From positions 1 to 35,748 of the forward strand of contig CABRZR010000019.1 in assembly GCA_902475535.1 (NCBI GenBank): DNA of 35,748 bases. The letters are read 5' to 3'. Below the pieces are notes generated by a model. It was not told where the DNA came from, ran no database searches, and was given only the letters and a program-made list of their open reading frames with translations. The translations under genes were made by a program, and so were the position numbers. The stretch comes from QAMH01 sp900556425 (GTDB taxonomy: Bacteria > Actinomycetota > Coriobacteriia > Coriobacteriales > QAMH01). Every line of letters begins with the position of its first letter. Within the stretch, counting starts at the first letter, position 1. Positions 16,864-23,432 of the stretch are shown here, piece by piece.

Positions 16864-18167
16864 TACATTCTCCTATCAGACGTGCTTTCACGCATCTTCT
16901 CCGATGTCCTATATTGTTCGGCATCAGGAAAATCAACGAATTCGACAGTCTTGTCATAATTCTTGAGTACGGCTTCCTTTATCTCGTCAAGCGAGCACCT
17001 GAAGAACTCGCGGCGCTGATTTACGAGGTTGAGCTTCCTGTCGGCAAACTCGTGATGCAACGCCGTTTCGAGTGATGGTGCATCATCCGAGAAGATAAGC
17101 GCATGGACATCGAATCCGAATGGCACCGAGGCATCGCCAAGTTCGCGTATCCTGTCCATCGGTTCAAGTCTGCGTGTCATGCCGATCTTGTATACACCAT
17201 CGCCGAATGAGCCGACATTGGAGATGATGTAGACGTATCCAGCCCTGATGTTCGCCTCTCGGTAATCGACATCCTCGATGCCCTTTGCGACCTCGCCAAG
17301 ATTGCCCGTGAGTTCGGCTATCTTTTCCTCAAGCGCGACCTTGTCATCACCGGATGCGCTGGACAGTTGCTTTTTGGCATCGTCAAGGGCCTGTTGGTAC
17401 TTCTTCTGCTCCTTCATGAGAGCTTTGCGTTTTTCCTCTATCTCCTTCTGGACGCGTCTTTCCTCGCGTTCGAGTTCCTTTACCGCTCGGATTTCCTCTT
17501 TTTCCTTTTCTTTAGCAACGGCGTATTCGTAGGCGAGTCGAGCTTCTTTTTTCTTGAGATTGACGTACTCTGCTGTAATGGATATTCCAAGAACTGAACC
17601 AAGCTTTGAGATTGTGTCAGCCGCTTTTTGAATCTGCTCAATTGACCTGTCGATGTTCGAGAATTTAACCTTTCGGATAATCTCGTCACATTCGCTGTTG
17701 TATGCCCTCAGAAGAAGACGTGTGGTCTGACCGACCATCTGCCTACCCTTCGCAGCGTTATTTTCTACAGTCCAGTGAGTGTTCTTTGCCATCCTGTTCA
17801 TTTTCTGGACTTCGTCTTTCTGCTCTTTGCGTACGCTTGATAATACGTCCTTGTATTGAGACGAGTTCGCGAAATCGAATTGCGGCTCGTAAAGCCCGAA
17901 CTCTTCTATCAAAAGAGCGTCATCAACTACGCGAAGTTCTCGTCTCTTAAGCTCTATCTCAGTATCGAGAGACGAAACCTCGCCCTTCTTCTGCGCTTCT
18001 TGCGAAGAAAGCGACTCAATCTCCTTTTTAAGATTATCTATTTGAATCCTCTGATTCCCTATGATGCTCAGCTCTGGCGTTAGGAGGTTAGCCAGTCTGT
18101 CGTTTTCCGATTTGAGCCTGTCTATTTCACCTTGAAGCTCGCCCTTGCTTGGCCCGAATAATCCCAT
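16863..18167 (-). CDS. DUF4041 and T5orf172-type GIY-YIG nuclease protein
   Basis: The 434-residue protein begins with a coiled coil (about 8-85). The DUF4041 region follows (FGLYEPQFDFANSSQYKDVL near 90, LLLRAYNSECDEIIRKVKFSN near 151, LAYEYAVAKEKEKEE near 211), then a second charged coiled coil (about 215-295). It ends with a T5orf172/MUG113-like GIY-YIG nuclease domain: YVYI 311-314, KIG 327-329, Arg339, HHEF 371-374. The GIY-YIG fold cuts nucleic acid, so a nuclease role is likely; the target is unknown. It lies one base after the repressor stop and should be expressed in the lysogen from the repressor promoter. An immunity or superinfection role is possible but unproven. Confidence 0.85.
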   Translation of the reverse strand: MGLFGPSKGELQGEIDRLKSENDRLANLLTPELSIIGNQRIQIDNLKKEIESLSSQEAQKKGEVSSLDTEIELKRRELRVVDDALLIEEFGLYEPQFDFANSSQYKDVLSSVRKEQKDEVQKMNRMAKNTHWTVENNAAKGRQMVGQTTRLLLRAYNSECDEIIRKVKFSNIDRSIEQIQKAADTISKLGSVLGISITAEYVNLKKKEARLAYEYAVAKEKEKEEIRAVKELEREERRVQKEIEEKRKALMKEQKKYQQALDDAKKQLSSASGDDKVALEEKIAELTGNLGEVAKGIEDVDYREANIRAGYVYIISNVGSFGDGVYKIGMTRRLEPMDRIRELGDASVPFGFDVHALIFSDDAPSLETALHHEFADRKLNLVNQRREFFRCSLDEIKEAVLKNYDKTVEFVDFPDAEQYRTSEKMRESTSDRRM

Positions 18168-18168
18168 C

Positions 18169-18822
18169 TCAGAACCCCCAATCGAACGGCAGCACGTAAT
18201 AGACGACCCTACCTATGATCGTTATCTCCTCGGTGTTCTCGTCACCGTAGTCGTAGATGGATGGCTTGAAGGTCGGGTCGGTGGAATCCGGGTCGAGCTC
18301 TATGCCGTTGGCGAGGTTTCTCACGCGCTTGATGGTCGCGTCATATCCGTTCACGCACACGGCGTGTGGCTGGTTCTCGCGCTCGACCTCCTCGCAGGGG
18401 TCTATGAGCGCGTAGCAGCCGTCCGGAAGCACCTTGTCCATCGAGCGGCCCTTCACCCTTAGCAGAAAGGCTTCCGGGTACTTGTCCATGACCTTCGCGG
18501 GGACTGGATGCGTTTCGTCAACCGGAATCATCTCGATTGGAGTACCGGCGGCTATCGAGCCGTAAAGCGGAACCTCGACAAAGTCACTCGCATTGGGCTT
18601 CTTGACCTTAAGCCCCCTGAAGTTGTCCAGCTTCGCAGAGTCCCAATCTATATTTAGCTTGCGATAGATTTTGTCTGTCAGCTCTGTCCTGGTGTTCGCC
18701 ATTCCGCGTTCAAGTGCGCTGTAAATGGACGTATGAGGCACGTCCAATTCCTCTGCAAACTTGGTGACACTTCCGTACTGCTCTTTAATCAGGCGTCTTA
18801 TTGCATCTTCTAATGTGTCCAT
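18169..18822 (-). CDS. LexA/cI-like prophage repressor (HTH plus S24 peptidase)
   Basis: The 217-residue protein has an N-terminal helix-turn-helix (about 5-60, VTKFAEELDVPHTSIYSALERG) and a C-terminal S24 autopeptidase. The cleavage site Ala92-Gly93 lies in LYGSIAAGTPIE, nucleophile Ser127 in KGRSMDK and general base Lys165 in ATIKRV. Such repressors hold the lytic promoter shut and cut themselves when RecA is activated by DNA damage. CAGGAGAG precedes the ATG. The gene diverges from the cro-like gene and heads a leftward operon. Confidence 0.94.
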   Translation of the reverse strand: MDTLEDAIRRLIKEQYGSVTKFAEELDVPHTSIYSALERGMANTRTELTDKIYRKLNIDWDSAKLDNFRGLKVKKPNASDFVEVPLYGSIAAGTPIEMIPVDETHPVPAKVMDKYPEAFLLRVKGRSMDKVLPDGCYALIDPCEEVERENQPHAVCVNGYDATIKRVRNLANGIELDPDSTDPTFKPSIYDYGDENTEEITIIGRVVYYVLPFDWGF

Positions 18823-18855
18823 TTGACTCTCCTGTTTCCGAACTATCGTGAATGA

Positions 18856-18884
18856 ATCTTATAAATATTCGGAATATATATCAA
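18856..18884 (-). promoter_or_regulatory. Promoter of the repressor (lysogeny) operon
   Basis: On the minus strand TTGATA (18879-18884) and TAAGAT (18856-18861) are 17 bp apart. Operator 2 occupies the middle of the spacer and operator 1 lies just after the expected start. This predicts that repressor bound here turns down its own synthesis. Confidence 0.75.
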
Positions 18885-18891
18885 TATTCTA

Positions 18892-18920
18892 TTTACAGTT
18901 TCCGAAACCTCGTTTATATT
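18892..18920 (+). promoter_or_regulatory. Promoter of the cro-like gene and early lytic operon
   Basis: TTTACA (18892-18897) and TATATT (18915-18920) are 17 bp apart, each one base from consensus. Operator 3, the most perfect dyad, fills the spacer and operator 4 follows the expected start, so the promoter should be firmly closed in the lysogen. Confidence 0.8.
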
Positions 18921-18950
18921 ACTTACGAAGTTTCGGAATGGAGGTGAATT

Positions 18951-19163
18951 TTGAGTTACATGAACCTTAAGGCAGAGATGACCAGAGAAAACGTCACTCA
19001 AGAGCAAGCCGCAAGGCATCTCGGCATGACGAGAAACAACTTTTCGATGAAGGTCAGAGAAAAAGTTCCGTTCACGATTCCAGAAATCAAGTCTCTTCGA
19101 GACGAGTTTTTTCCCAACGCCCAGCTCGACTATCTCTGCCAAACCAACGATGAAGGGCGTTGA
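18951..19163 (+). CDS. Cro-like transcriptional regulator
   Basis: This 70-residue single-domain helix-turn-helix protein (VTQEQAARHLGMTRNNFSMKV, residues 15-35) is the first gene of the rightward early transcript. The TTG at 18951 is taken as the start because GGAGGTG at 18940-18946 is then well spaced; an ATG three codons on is too far away. By position and size it should be the Cro-type antagonist of the divergent repressor, competing for the TTCSGAA operators (inference). Confidence 0.8.
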   Translation: MSYMNLKAEMTRENVTQEQAARHLGMTRNNFSMKVREKVPFTIPEIKSLRDEFFPNAQLDYLCQTNDEGR

Positions 19164-19204
19164 CGAGCGCAAGACCGTGAGGGCGTAGAGGGAAGGAGAT
19201 GACG

Positions 19205-19447
19205 ATGACTTTTGAACAGGAACACCAAAATTTTGCGTCGAATCTGCGCAGGCTGCGCATGCGGAGTGGTCTCACGACGTCAGAGGTGGCTCGAAAGACC
19301 GGTCTGTCGGTCAGCACCATCAGGAACGCGGAGTCGGGAACCGTCTGGCCTACCACGTACACGACATCGGTGCTGTGCAGGTTCTTCGGCGTGACCGAGA
19401 GGCAGCTGCGCGGCCTTGAGGGATGGGCCGTGTTCACCCGCGCTTGA
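19205..19447 (+). CDS. XRE-family helix-turn-helix protein
   Basis: The 80-residue protein is one HTH_3-type domain (FASNLRRLRMRSGLTTSEVA, then LSVSTIRNAESGTVWPT) with the conserved Leu/Arg pattern of cI/Cro DNA-binding domains. Of two ATGs, 19205 sits 6 nt after AAGGAG while 19199 directly abuts it, so 19205 is preferred. It occupies the cII-like slot after cro and may regulate the early region. Confidence 0.75.
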   Translation: MTFEQEHQNFASNLRRLRMRSGLTTSEVARKTGLSVSTIRNAESGTVWPTTYTTSVLCRFFGVTERQLRGLEGWAVFTRA

Positions 19448-19464
19448 GAAGCATGAACGGGCAC

Positions 19465-19477
19465 TGCTCTTTGACAA
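19465..19477 (+). promoter_or_regulatory. boxA-like antitermination element
   Basis: TGCTCTTTGACAA differs in one base from the E. coli rRNA boxA (TGCTCTTTAACAA), which NusB and ribosomal protein S10 bind to make transcription resistant to Rho. It stands after the second early gene and before the long untranslated stretch, where an antitermination site would be useful. The TTGACA inside it has no matching -10, so a promoter is less likely. Confidence 0.5.
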
Positions 19478-19494
19478 TCGAATAGGGATACGGG
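19465..19494 (+). repeat. Left arm of a 30-bp imperfect inverted repeat
   Basis: This arm is complementary to 20139-20168 at 27 of 30 positions, 645 bp apart. In RNA from the plus strand two A-C mismatches and one G-U pair interrupt the helix. The arm contains the boxA-like element. ATAGGG within it (19482-19487) can alternatively pair with CCCTAT at 19541-19546, so two exclusive folds exist. Confidence 0.8.
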
Positions 19495-19885
19495 GAAGTA
19501 TGAAGGCTTCGGGAGGTGACGGTCAGTAACCCGCCACCAACCCTATGCAGGCCTTTTGTCCCGTTACGCACGGTAGTTCCCCACGAAGCCCTTTAGCACC
19601 CCGCTACGCAAGCTCGGGGCTTGGAACCCTCGGTTCGCCCATTCCATCTGGAACGGGCCCATGTCGGCTTGCTAGGCCGTCAATCCGACCGAGTCACGGC
19701 TGCGCTTGGCCTCATGGAGCCGACCTGTCGTTACTGCAACAGGCTTTTGCGCGTTCGACTGCGAAACACATGCGGGAGCCTACCCCACGTTGGCTCGAAC
19801 GCCTCACAGGAACCGCGTGTTCAAAAAGTTGGCCATTTTTGACCTCCCAACACTCGGGATCATTTTGAACCGCAGAGTGATTTTA

Positions 19886-19901
19886 GCACTACATGTGGTG
19901 C
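19886..19901. promoter_or_regulatory. 16-bp near-perfect palindrome before the third HTH gene
   Basis: GCACTACATGTGGTGC is self-complementary except for one T-G pair. It lies 45 bp before the XRE gene at 19947 in AT-richer DNA and could be an operator for that or a neighbouring HTH protein. The regulator is not known. Confidence 0.45.
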
Positions 19902-19946
19902 CTATCAAAAAACCAGATAACGACATCTTGTGACAGGAGGAATCAA

Positions 19947-20129
19947 ATGCTGAAGGATGCGCGAATCGAAGAGGGGCTGACGCAGAGGCAACTCGCCGAA
20001 CTGTCAGGAGTTCCGAGGAGAACCATCCAGAACTGGGAGGAATCGGGCTTCGGGAACGCGACGGTGAAGAACGCCGTCAGGGTCGCTCGGGCTCTCGGAA
20101 AGTCAATCGAGGAACTGCTGGAGAACTAG
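19947..20129 (+). CDS. Small XRE-family helix-turn-helix protein
   Basis: The 60-residue protein consists almost only of an HTH_3 domain (GLTQRQLAELSGVPRRTIQN, residues 9-28, then VKNAVRVARALGKSIEELL). ATG 19947 follows AGGAGGA; the longer frame from 19893 has no binding site. It is the third small HTH protein in a row and lies inside the 30-bp inverted repeat. Confidence 0.85.
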   Translation: MLKDARIEEGLTQRQLAELSGVPRRTIQNWEESGFGNATVKNAVRVARALGKSIEELLEN

Positions 20130-20138
20130 CGGGCAGAA

Positions 20139-20168
20139 CCCGTATCCCTATCCGATTGCCAAGGAGCA
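20139..20168 (+). repeat. Right arm of the 30-bp imperfect inverted repeat
   Basis: This is the partner of 19465-19494. It lies 10 bp after the stop of the XRE gene. No duplicated flanks are visible at either arm (GGGCAC to the left of the left arm, AACGTA to the right of this one), so there is no sign of a transposon insertion. Confidence 0.8.
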
Positions 20169-20210
20169 AACGTACGCCAGGCAATGACTGACGAAAGGAG
20201 GAATCGCGAA

Positions 20211-20372
20211 ATGAACCGCGCCATCGACAGCAAGTGGCTGCCGCCTGAGGCGGTGATGAAGCTGCTCGGATGCTCCAGGCAGGTGGTCAACAGGCTGTGC
20301 CGGGATGGGCATGTCAAATGCCGCAAGTTCGGGCGCACCTGGTACGTCCACCGTTCGGCATTCGAGGATTGA
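20211..20372 (+). CDS. HTH_17/excisionase-type DNA-binding protein
   Basis: The 53-residue protein has the winged-helix pattern of the MerR/Xis class: WLPPEAVMKLLGCSRQVVNR, then LCRDGHVKCRKFGRTWYVHR. AAAGGAGGA precedes ATG 20211, ruling out the earlier ATG at 20184. Such proteins serve as excisionases (Xis) that direct integrase to excise, or as small regulators. Its early-operon position fits Xis, but it is far from int. Confidence 0.75.
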   Translation: MNRAIDSKWLPPEAVMKLLGCSRQVVNRLCRDGHVKCRKFGRTWYVHRSAFED

Positions 20373-20467
20373 GAGAGAACGCGCCCGTGGGGGCAACCAC
20401 GAGCGCAACGTCACGAAAGGAATCACCAAGTCATGACAGGAACGATTATATCAGGGAGGTGGACGAC

Positions 20468-21142
20468 ATGGCAGAGCCGGTGATCGTGTACGGCAAGAGC
20501 GGAACCGGAAAGTCCACTTCGCTGCGCAACTTCCAGGCCGGTGAGGTCGGCCTGGTGAACGTGATAGGCAAGCGCCTGCCGTTCCGGAACAGCTTCCCGC
20601 AGGTCTGCACGACGGACTACGCGAAGGTCAAGGAGCTCATAGAGAAGAGCAAGGCCAAGTCCATCGTGGTGGACGACGCGGGGTACCTCATTACCGACAT
20701 GTTCATGTCGCGCCACGCCAATGCGGGCAAGGGCAACGGCGTGTTCGCCTTGTACAACGACATAGGCGACGAGTTCTACAAGCTCCTGCGCTTCGTGTCA
20801 GAGCTGCCCGACCAGGACAAGATCGTGTACCTGATGCTCCACGAGGACACCGACGACATGGGCAACTCCAAAATCAAGACGATAGGAAAGCTCTTGGACG
20901 AGAAGGTGACCATCGAGGGCATGGTGTCCATCGTACTGCACTCTACGGTCACGGAAGATGACTACGCGTTCCAGACCAACGGCAACGGCATCGTGAAGTC
21001 TCCTCCCGGCATGTTCGAGTCCGAGAGCATCCCCAACGACCTCAAGGCCGTTGACACAGCCATCAGGGATTACTGGCAGATGCGTCCGCTTGTGGACAAG
21101 CCCAAGGGCAAGTCCGCGCCCAAGGCGGGTGATGCCGCATGA
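20468..21142 (+). CDS. AAA_24/Sak4-like phage ATPase (recombination)
   Basis: The 224-residue P-loop protein has Walker A GKSGTGKST at residues 9-17, Walker B KSIVVDDAG at 64-72 and a RecA-like core of the AAA_24 class (phage nucleotide-binding protein). Its relative Sak4 is a Rad51-like single-strand annealing/recombination ATPase. ATG 20468 has AGGGAGG 8 nt upstream; the longer frame overlaps the previous gene and has no binding site. In many phages this gene travels with DUF669 and a primase-helicase, as here, so a role in replication-linked recombination is inferred. Confidence 0.8.
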   Translation: MAEPVIVYGKSGTGKSTSLRNFQAGEVGLVNVIGKRLPFRNSFPQVCTTDYAKVKELIEKSKAKSIVVDDAGYLITDMFMSRHANAGKGNGVFALYNDIGDEFYKLLRFVSELPDQDKIVYLMLHEDTDDMGNSKIKTIGKLLDEKVTIEGMVSIVLHSTVTEDDYAFQTNGNGIVKSPPGMFESESIPNDLKAVDTAIRDYWQMRPLVDKPKGKSAPKAGDAA

Positions 21143-21477
21143 GGCGATGGGAGCACGCGGGGCTAGACTGCCTGATGCGAAAGGGCATATTCGATTGTCC
21201 ATGTGGCTACGTCGGTGTCAGGGAGGGCCATCCCTTCTACCAGAAAAGCTACATCGAGATAGAGCACATGGACGACTACCCGGATGTCCATGGCGGCCTG
21301 ACCTTCTCCAACGCTTTCGACGAGATCGGCCCCGACATCTGGTGGGTAGGCTTCGACACGGCGCACTTTGGCGACGTTACCGAAGACCACAAGCCGCTTT
21401 GGACCGAGGAGATGTGCGTCTCGGAGACGGAACGCCTCGCCGAGCAAGTGGCGAAGGTGGCGAAGTCCGATGCCTAG
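21139..21477 (+). CDS. Hypothetical phage protein
   Basis: The 112-residue protein overlaps the Sak4-like gene by ATGA. It contains a Cys pair (FDCPCGY, residues 18-24) and a central WWVGFDTAHFGD stretch near residue 68. I do not recognise the family. The arrangement suggests it is co-translated with the recombination module. Confidence 0.7.
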   Translation: MRRWEHAGLDCLMRKGIFDCPCGYVGVREGHPFYQKSYIEIEHMDDYPDVHGGLTFSNAFDEIGPDIWWVGFDTAHFGDVTEDHKPLWTEEMCVSETERLAEQVAKVAKSDA

Positions 21478-21712
21478 GCCCGTTCCGTGGGCGAATCCCG
21501 AGGGCTGGAGCCATCCCGAGCGCATCGCTAGGTGCGGTGACTGCGAGAAGTGCGTGCGCTGCCCGGACAGCGAATCCATCGCCGTGTGCCGCGATTGCAT
21601 CAACCCTAAGACGAGCGATGGCGACATCTGGTGGGTGGACCCCACCGAGGTCTGGTGCGGCGTCGAGACCATCTACGGGGGATTCGAGGAGGCGAGCGAT
21701 GTCACCGCGTGA
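21470..21712 (+). CDS. Small Cys-rich (zinc-ribbon-like) phage protein
   Basis: The 80-residue protein starts MPRPVPWANPEGW and has six clustered Cys (CGDCEKCVRC, then CRDC) that could bind zinc, followed by WWVDPTEVWCGV. The ATG at 21470 lies inside the end of the preceding gene. No family recognised. Confidence 0.65.
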   Translation: MPRPVPWANPEGWSHPERIARCGDCEKCVRCPDSESIAVCRDCINPKTSDGDIWWVDPTEVWCGVETIYGGFEEASDVTA

Positions 21713-21911
21713 GCGCGAGCTAGAAGCCCAGCTGCGTCAGGCACGCAGCCAGGTGCTCGACCTGCGCCTGCAAGTCCATTCCCTTGAGGTCGAGAACGCC
21801 GAGCAGCGCCGTCGCCTGCGAGTCCAGGCGCATGCCATGGAGGTCGTCAAGCAGTCGGCGTACGAGGCGTACAGCAACACGATGCTGGCGATGGGCCAGC
21901 AGTACGAATAG
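21699..21911 (+). CDS. Small coiled-coil phage protein
   Basis: The 70-residue protein is almost entirely heptad-like coiled coil (RERELEAQLRQARSQVLDLR, then LEVENAEQRRRLRVQ). GAGGAGG precedes ATG 21699; the frame extends far upstream but that part overlaps two other genes. Function unknown. Confidence 0.7.
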   Translation: MSPRERELEAQLRQARSQVLDLRLQVHSLEVENAEQRRRLRVQAHAMEVVKQSAYEAYSNTMLAMGQQYE

Positions 21912-21919
21912 GAGGAATC

Positions 21920-22132
21920 ATGAGGAAGGTTTACGTGGTGCACGGCATCGCGAGGCAGGTGATGGCGTTCGGTGACGTGGAGGACGCGCGTTACGTCGCC
22001 GAGTCGGTGTTCGGGACATTGCCCGAGTACGAGGAAGCCGACCACATAAGCGAGGTCCCGTTCGTTCCGTCTGATGCACCGATGGATAATATCGCCCCTA
22101 TGAGAAGCGGTGGTGCCGATGCCAGGTTCTAA
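21920..22132 (+). CDS. Hypothetical phage protein
   Basis: The 70-residue protein begins MRKVYVVHGIARQVMAFGDV, with an alternating beta-strand pattern, and has no recognised family. GGAGGAATC precedes the ATG. The last 14 bases overlap the next gene. Confidence 0.65.
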   Translation: MRKVYVVHGIARQVMAFGDVEDARYVAESVFGTLPEYEEADHISEVPFVPSDAPMDNIAPMRSGGADARF

Positions 22133-22616
22133 CGCGGACATCGCAAAGCGCGTCGAGCAGCTTGCCGTGGCACAGGCCGTCTACAAGCTGGCCGCCGAGC
22201 AGGTGAAGACGAACGAACCGGGCAACCTGCGAGCGGAAGTGGACGCGCACTTCCGAGAGCTGTTCGAGCAGGCAGGGGCCAAGAGCTTCGACATTCGCAT
22301 CGGCGGCGAGAAGGTCGGCACGTACTCCGTGAAGGTCACCAAGCCGAAGATGCAAACGGTCTGCGACTGTTACGACCAGAGCGCCTACCTCGCCTGGTGC
22401 GAGGAGCACGGATTCGTCAGGAAGGTAATCGACGAGGACGCGGCCAGCGCGTACTTCGAGGAGACCGGGGAACTGCCGTTCGGATGCAACGTGTCTGAGG
22501 TCGAGACTCCCGGCGGACAGTATGCGGGCGGCTCCCTTCGCGTGGACGTTCCGGCAATCAACCGGGCGCTTGGCGGCAAGGTGCCCATCGCGTTGCTGGG
22601 AGGTGGCGAGCTGTGA
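22119..22616 (+). CDS. Hypothetical phage protein in the replication module
   Basis: The 165-residue protein has an N-terminal helical half (IAKRVEQLAVAQAVYKLAAE) and a mixed C-terminal half with VCDCYDQSAYLAWCEEHG. ATG 22119 is preferred; a GTG three codons earlier is possible and neither has a clear Shine-Dalgarno. Its position between the Sak4-like and DUF669 genes suggests a role in phage DNA metabolism, but I do not recognise it. Confidence 0.7.
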   Translation: MPGSNADIAKRVEQLAVAQAVYKLAAEQVKTNEPGNLRAEVDAHFRELFEQAGAKSFDIRIGGEKVGTYSVKVTKPKMQTVCDCYDQSAYLAWCEEHGFVRKVIDEDAASAYFEETGELPFGCNVSEVETPGGQYAGGSLRVDVPAINRALGGKVPIALLGGGEL

Positions 22617-22825
22617 CGCAGGAGGCCAAGAACTTCTACGGAGAGGACGCCTGGAACCTCGTTGACGAGGCCCACGACGGCGACTTGACCGTGACCATCA
22701 CCCTACACGAGTACAGGCTGCTCGTGGACCACTACGCCACGCAAAAAGCAATCGAAATGATCCGAGAGGCGGAAAAGGCCGTCCTCGGCAAGGAAACCGA
22801 CAAGAAGGGAAACGACAATGCCTAA
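22613..22825 (+). CDS. Small phage protein
   Basis: The 70-residue acidic/helical protein starts with GTG overlapping the previous stop (GTGA) and overlaps the DUF669 gene by 8 bp. No motif recognised. Confidence 0.65.
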   Translation: MTQEAKNFYGEDAWNLVDEAHDGDLTVTITLHEYRLLVDHYATQKAIEMIREAEKAVLGKETDKKGNDNA

Positions 22826-23432
22826 GCTAGACCCGACCGAATGGGAGGACGCCAACGAGTCAACCGCAGGCGGTGACTTCAGGGCGATGACGCCCGGCGT
22901 GTACATGTGCGAGATCAAGGGCATCCAGACCGAATGGGATACCAGGGACGGCCATGCCACGAGCGACGAGAAGCAGTGCGTGCGCGTGTTGCTGGACGTG
23001 GCCGAGGGCGAGTTCGCGGGCGAGTTCTCCCGCCCGTTCTACGCCGACAAGCAGTACGCCCACGTGGTGTACATGAGCTGGAAGCAAACGGCGCTCGGCA
23101 TGCTCAAGCACACCTTCAAGGCGCTTGACGAGGCCAATCCTGGATTCGACTCCAAGGCCGCGTTCGAAGCAGACAAGTGGACCATGTTCGTGGGCAAGAG
23201 GTGCCTCGTGCAGTTCGATGGCATCGAGCGCACGAACGACAGGGGCTACGTCAACGTCAACGTGCGCCCAGAGCGCATCGTGACCGCAGACGACAGCCCG
23301 AAGGTCAAGGTGAAGCTAGAGAACGGAAACAAGGTGGACTGGGCAGACTACGCCTCGGTCAGCGATAGCCCCGCACCCGCTAAGTCCACGACTGCGACAG
23401 CGGCCTACGATGATTCGGACGTGCCGTTCTAA
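22818..23432 (+). CDS. DUF669 protein with SSB-like acidic tail
   Basis: The 204-residue protein matches the phage DUF669 pattern: an MTPGVYMCEIKGI strand near residue 25, FYADKQYAHVVYMSWKQTAL near 75 and a FVGKRCLVQFDGI core near 127. The C-terminus is a low-complexity linker ending DDSDVPF, close to the DDDIPF tip with which bacterial SSB proteins recruit partners. No separate ssb gene is visible, so this may be the phage's single-strand-binding protein (inference). Confidence 0.75.
   Translation: MPKLDPTEWEDANESTAGGDFRAMTPGVYMCEIKGIQTEWDTRDGHATSDEKQCVRVLLDVAEGEFAGEFSRPFYADKQYAHVVYMSWKQTALGMLKHTFKALDEANPGFDSKAAFEADKWTMFVGKRCLVQFDGIERTNDRGYVNVNVRPERIVTADDSPKVKVKLENGNKVDWADYASVSDSPAPAKSTTATAAYDDSDVPF

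Larger units (their letters stand above)
18836..18938. promoter_or_regulatory. Four-site operator array, 32-bp period
   Basis: TTCCGAA or its complement TTCGGAA starts at 18836, 18868, 18900 and 18932, exactly 32 bp apart and with alternating orientation (centre base C, G, C, G). The third copy is embedded in GTTTCCGAAAC, a perfect 11-bp odd dyad. Sites 2 and 3 lie inside the 17-bp spacers of the repressor and cro promoters. Sites 1 and 4 lie just downstream of the two predicted transcription starts and next to the ribosome-binding sites. These are very probably the binding sites of the repressor and the Cro-like protein. Confidence 0.85.
19448..19946 (+). ncRNA. 500-bp non-coding, hairpin-rich early region; candidate structured RNA
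   Basis: No start codon here has a ribosome-binding site followed by a convincing protein; frames such as 19545-19868 have odd, Pro/Ser/Arg-rich translations. Instead there are many stems: 19515-19522 with 19531-19538; 19599-19603 with 19615-19619; a 9-position stem 19637-19645 with 19650-19658 (one mismatch); and a nested pair 19663-19669 with 19718-19724 enclosing 19674-19678 with 19708-19712. The region starts with a boxA-like element and should be transcribed from the cro promoter. It may be a large phage RNA of the GOLLD/ROOL kind, a leader controlling the replication genes, or both. No known class is recognised by eye. Confidence 0.4.

Noticed and set aside
19471..19499. TTGACA in the boxA-like element as a promoter -35
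   Set aside because: No acceptable -10 lies 15-19 bp downstream (GGAAGT at 17 bp). The boxA reading accounts for the wider match.
19545..19868. Open frame inside the non-coding early region
   Set aside because: No Shine-Dalgarno, unnatural Pro/Ser/His/Arg composition, and the DNA is better explained by stem-loops. Overlapping frames 19621-19842 and 19706-19933 fail for the same reasons.
19465..20168. The inverted repeat as terminal repeats of a transposon
   Set aside because: No transposase inside, no target-site duplication at the outer flanks, and the arms differ at three positions. An invertible segment is not excluded but no invertase is adjacent.
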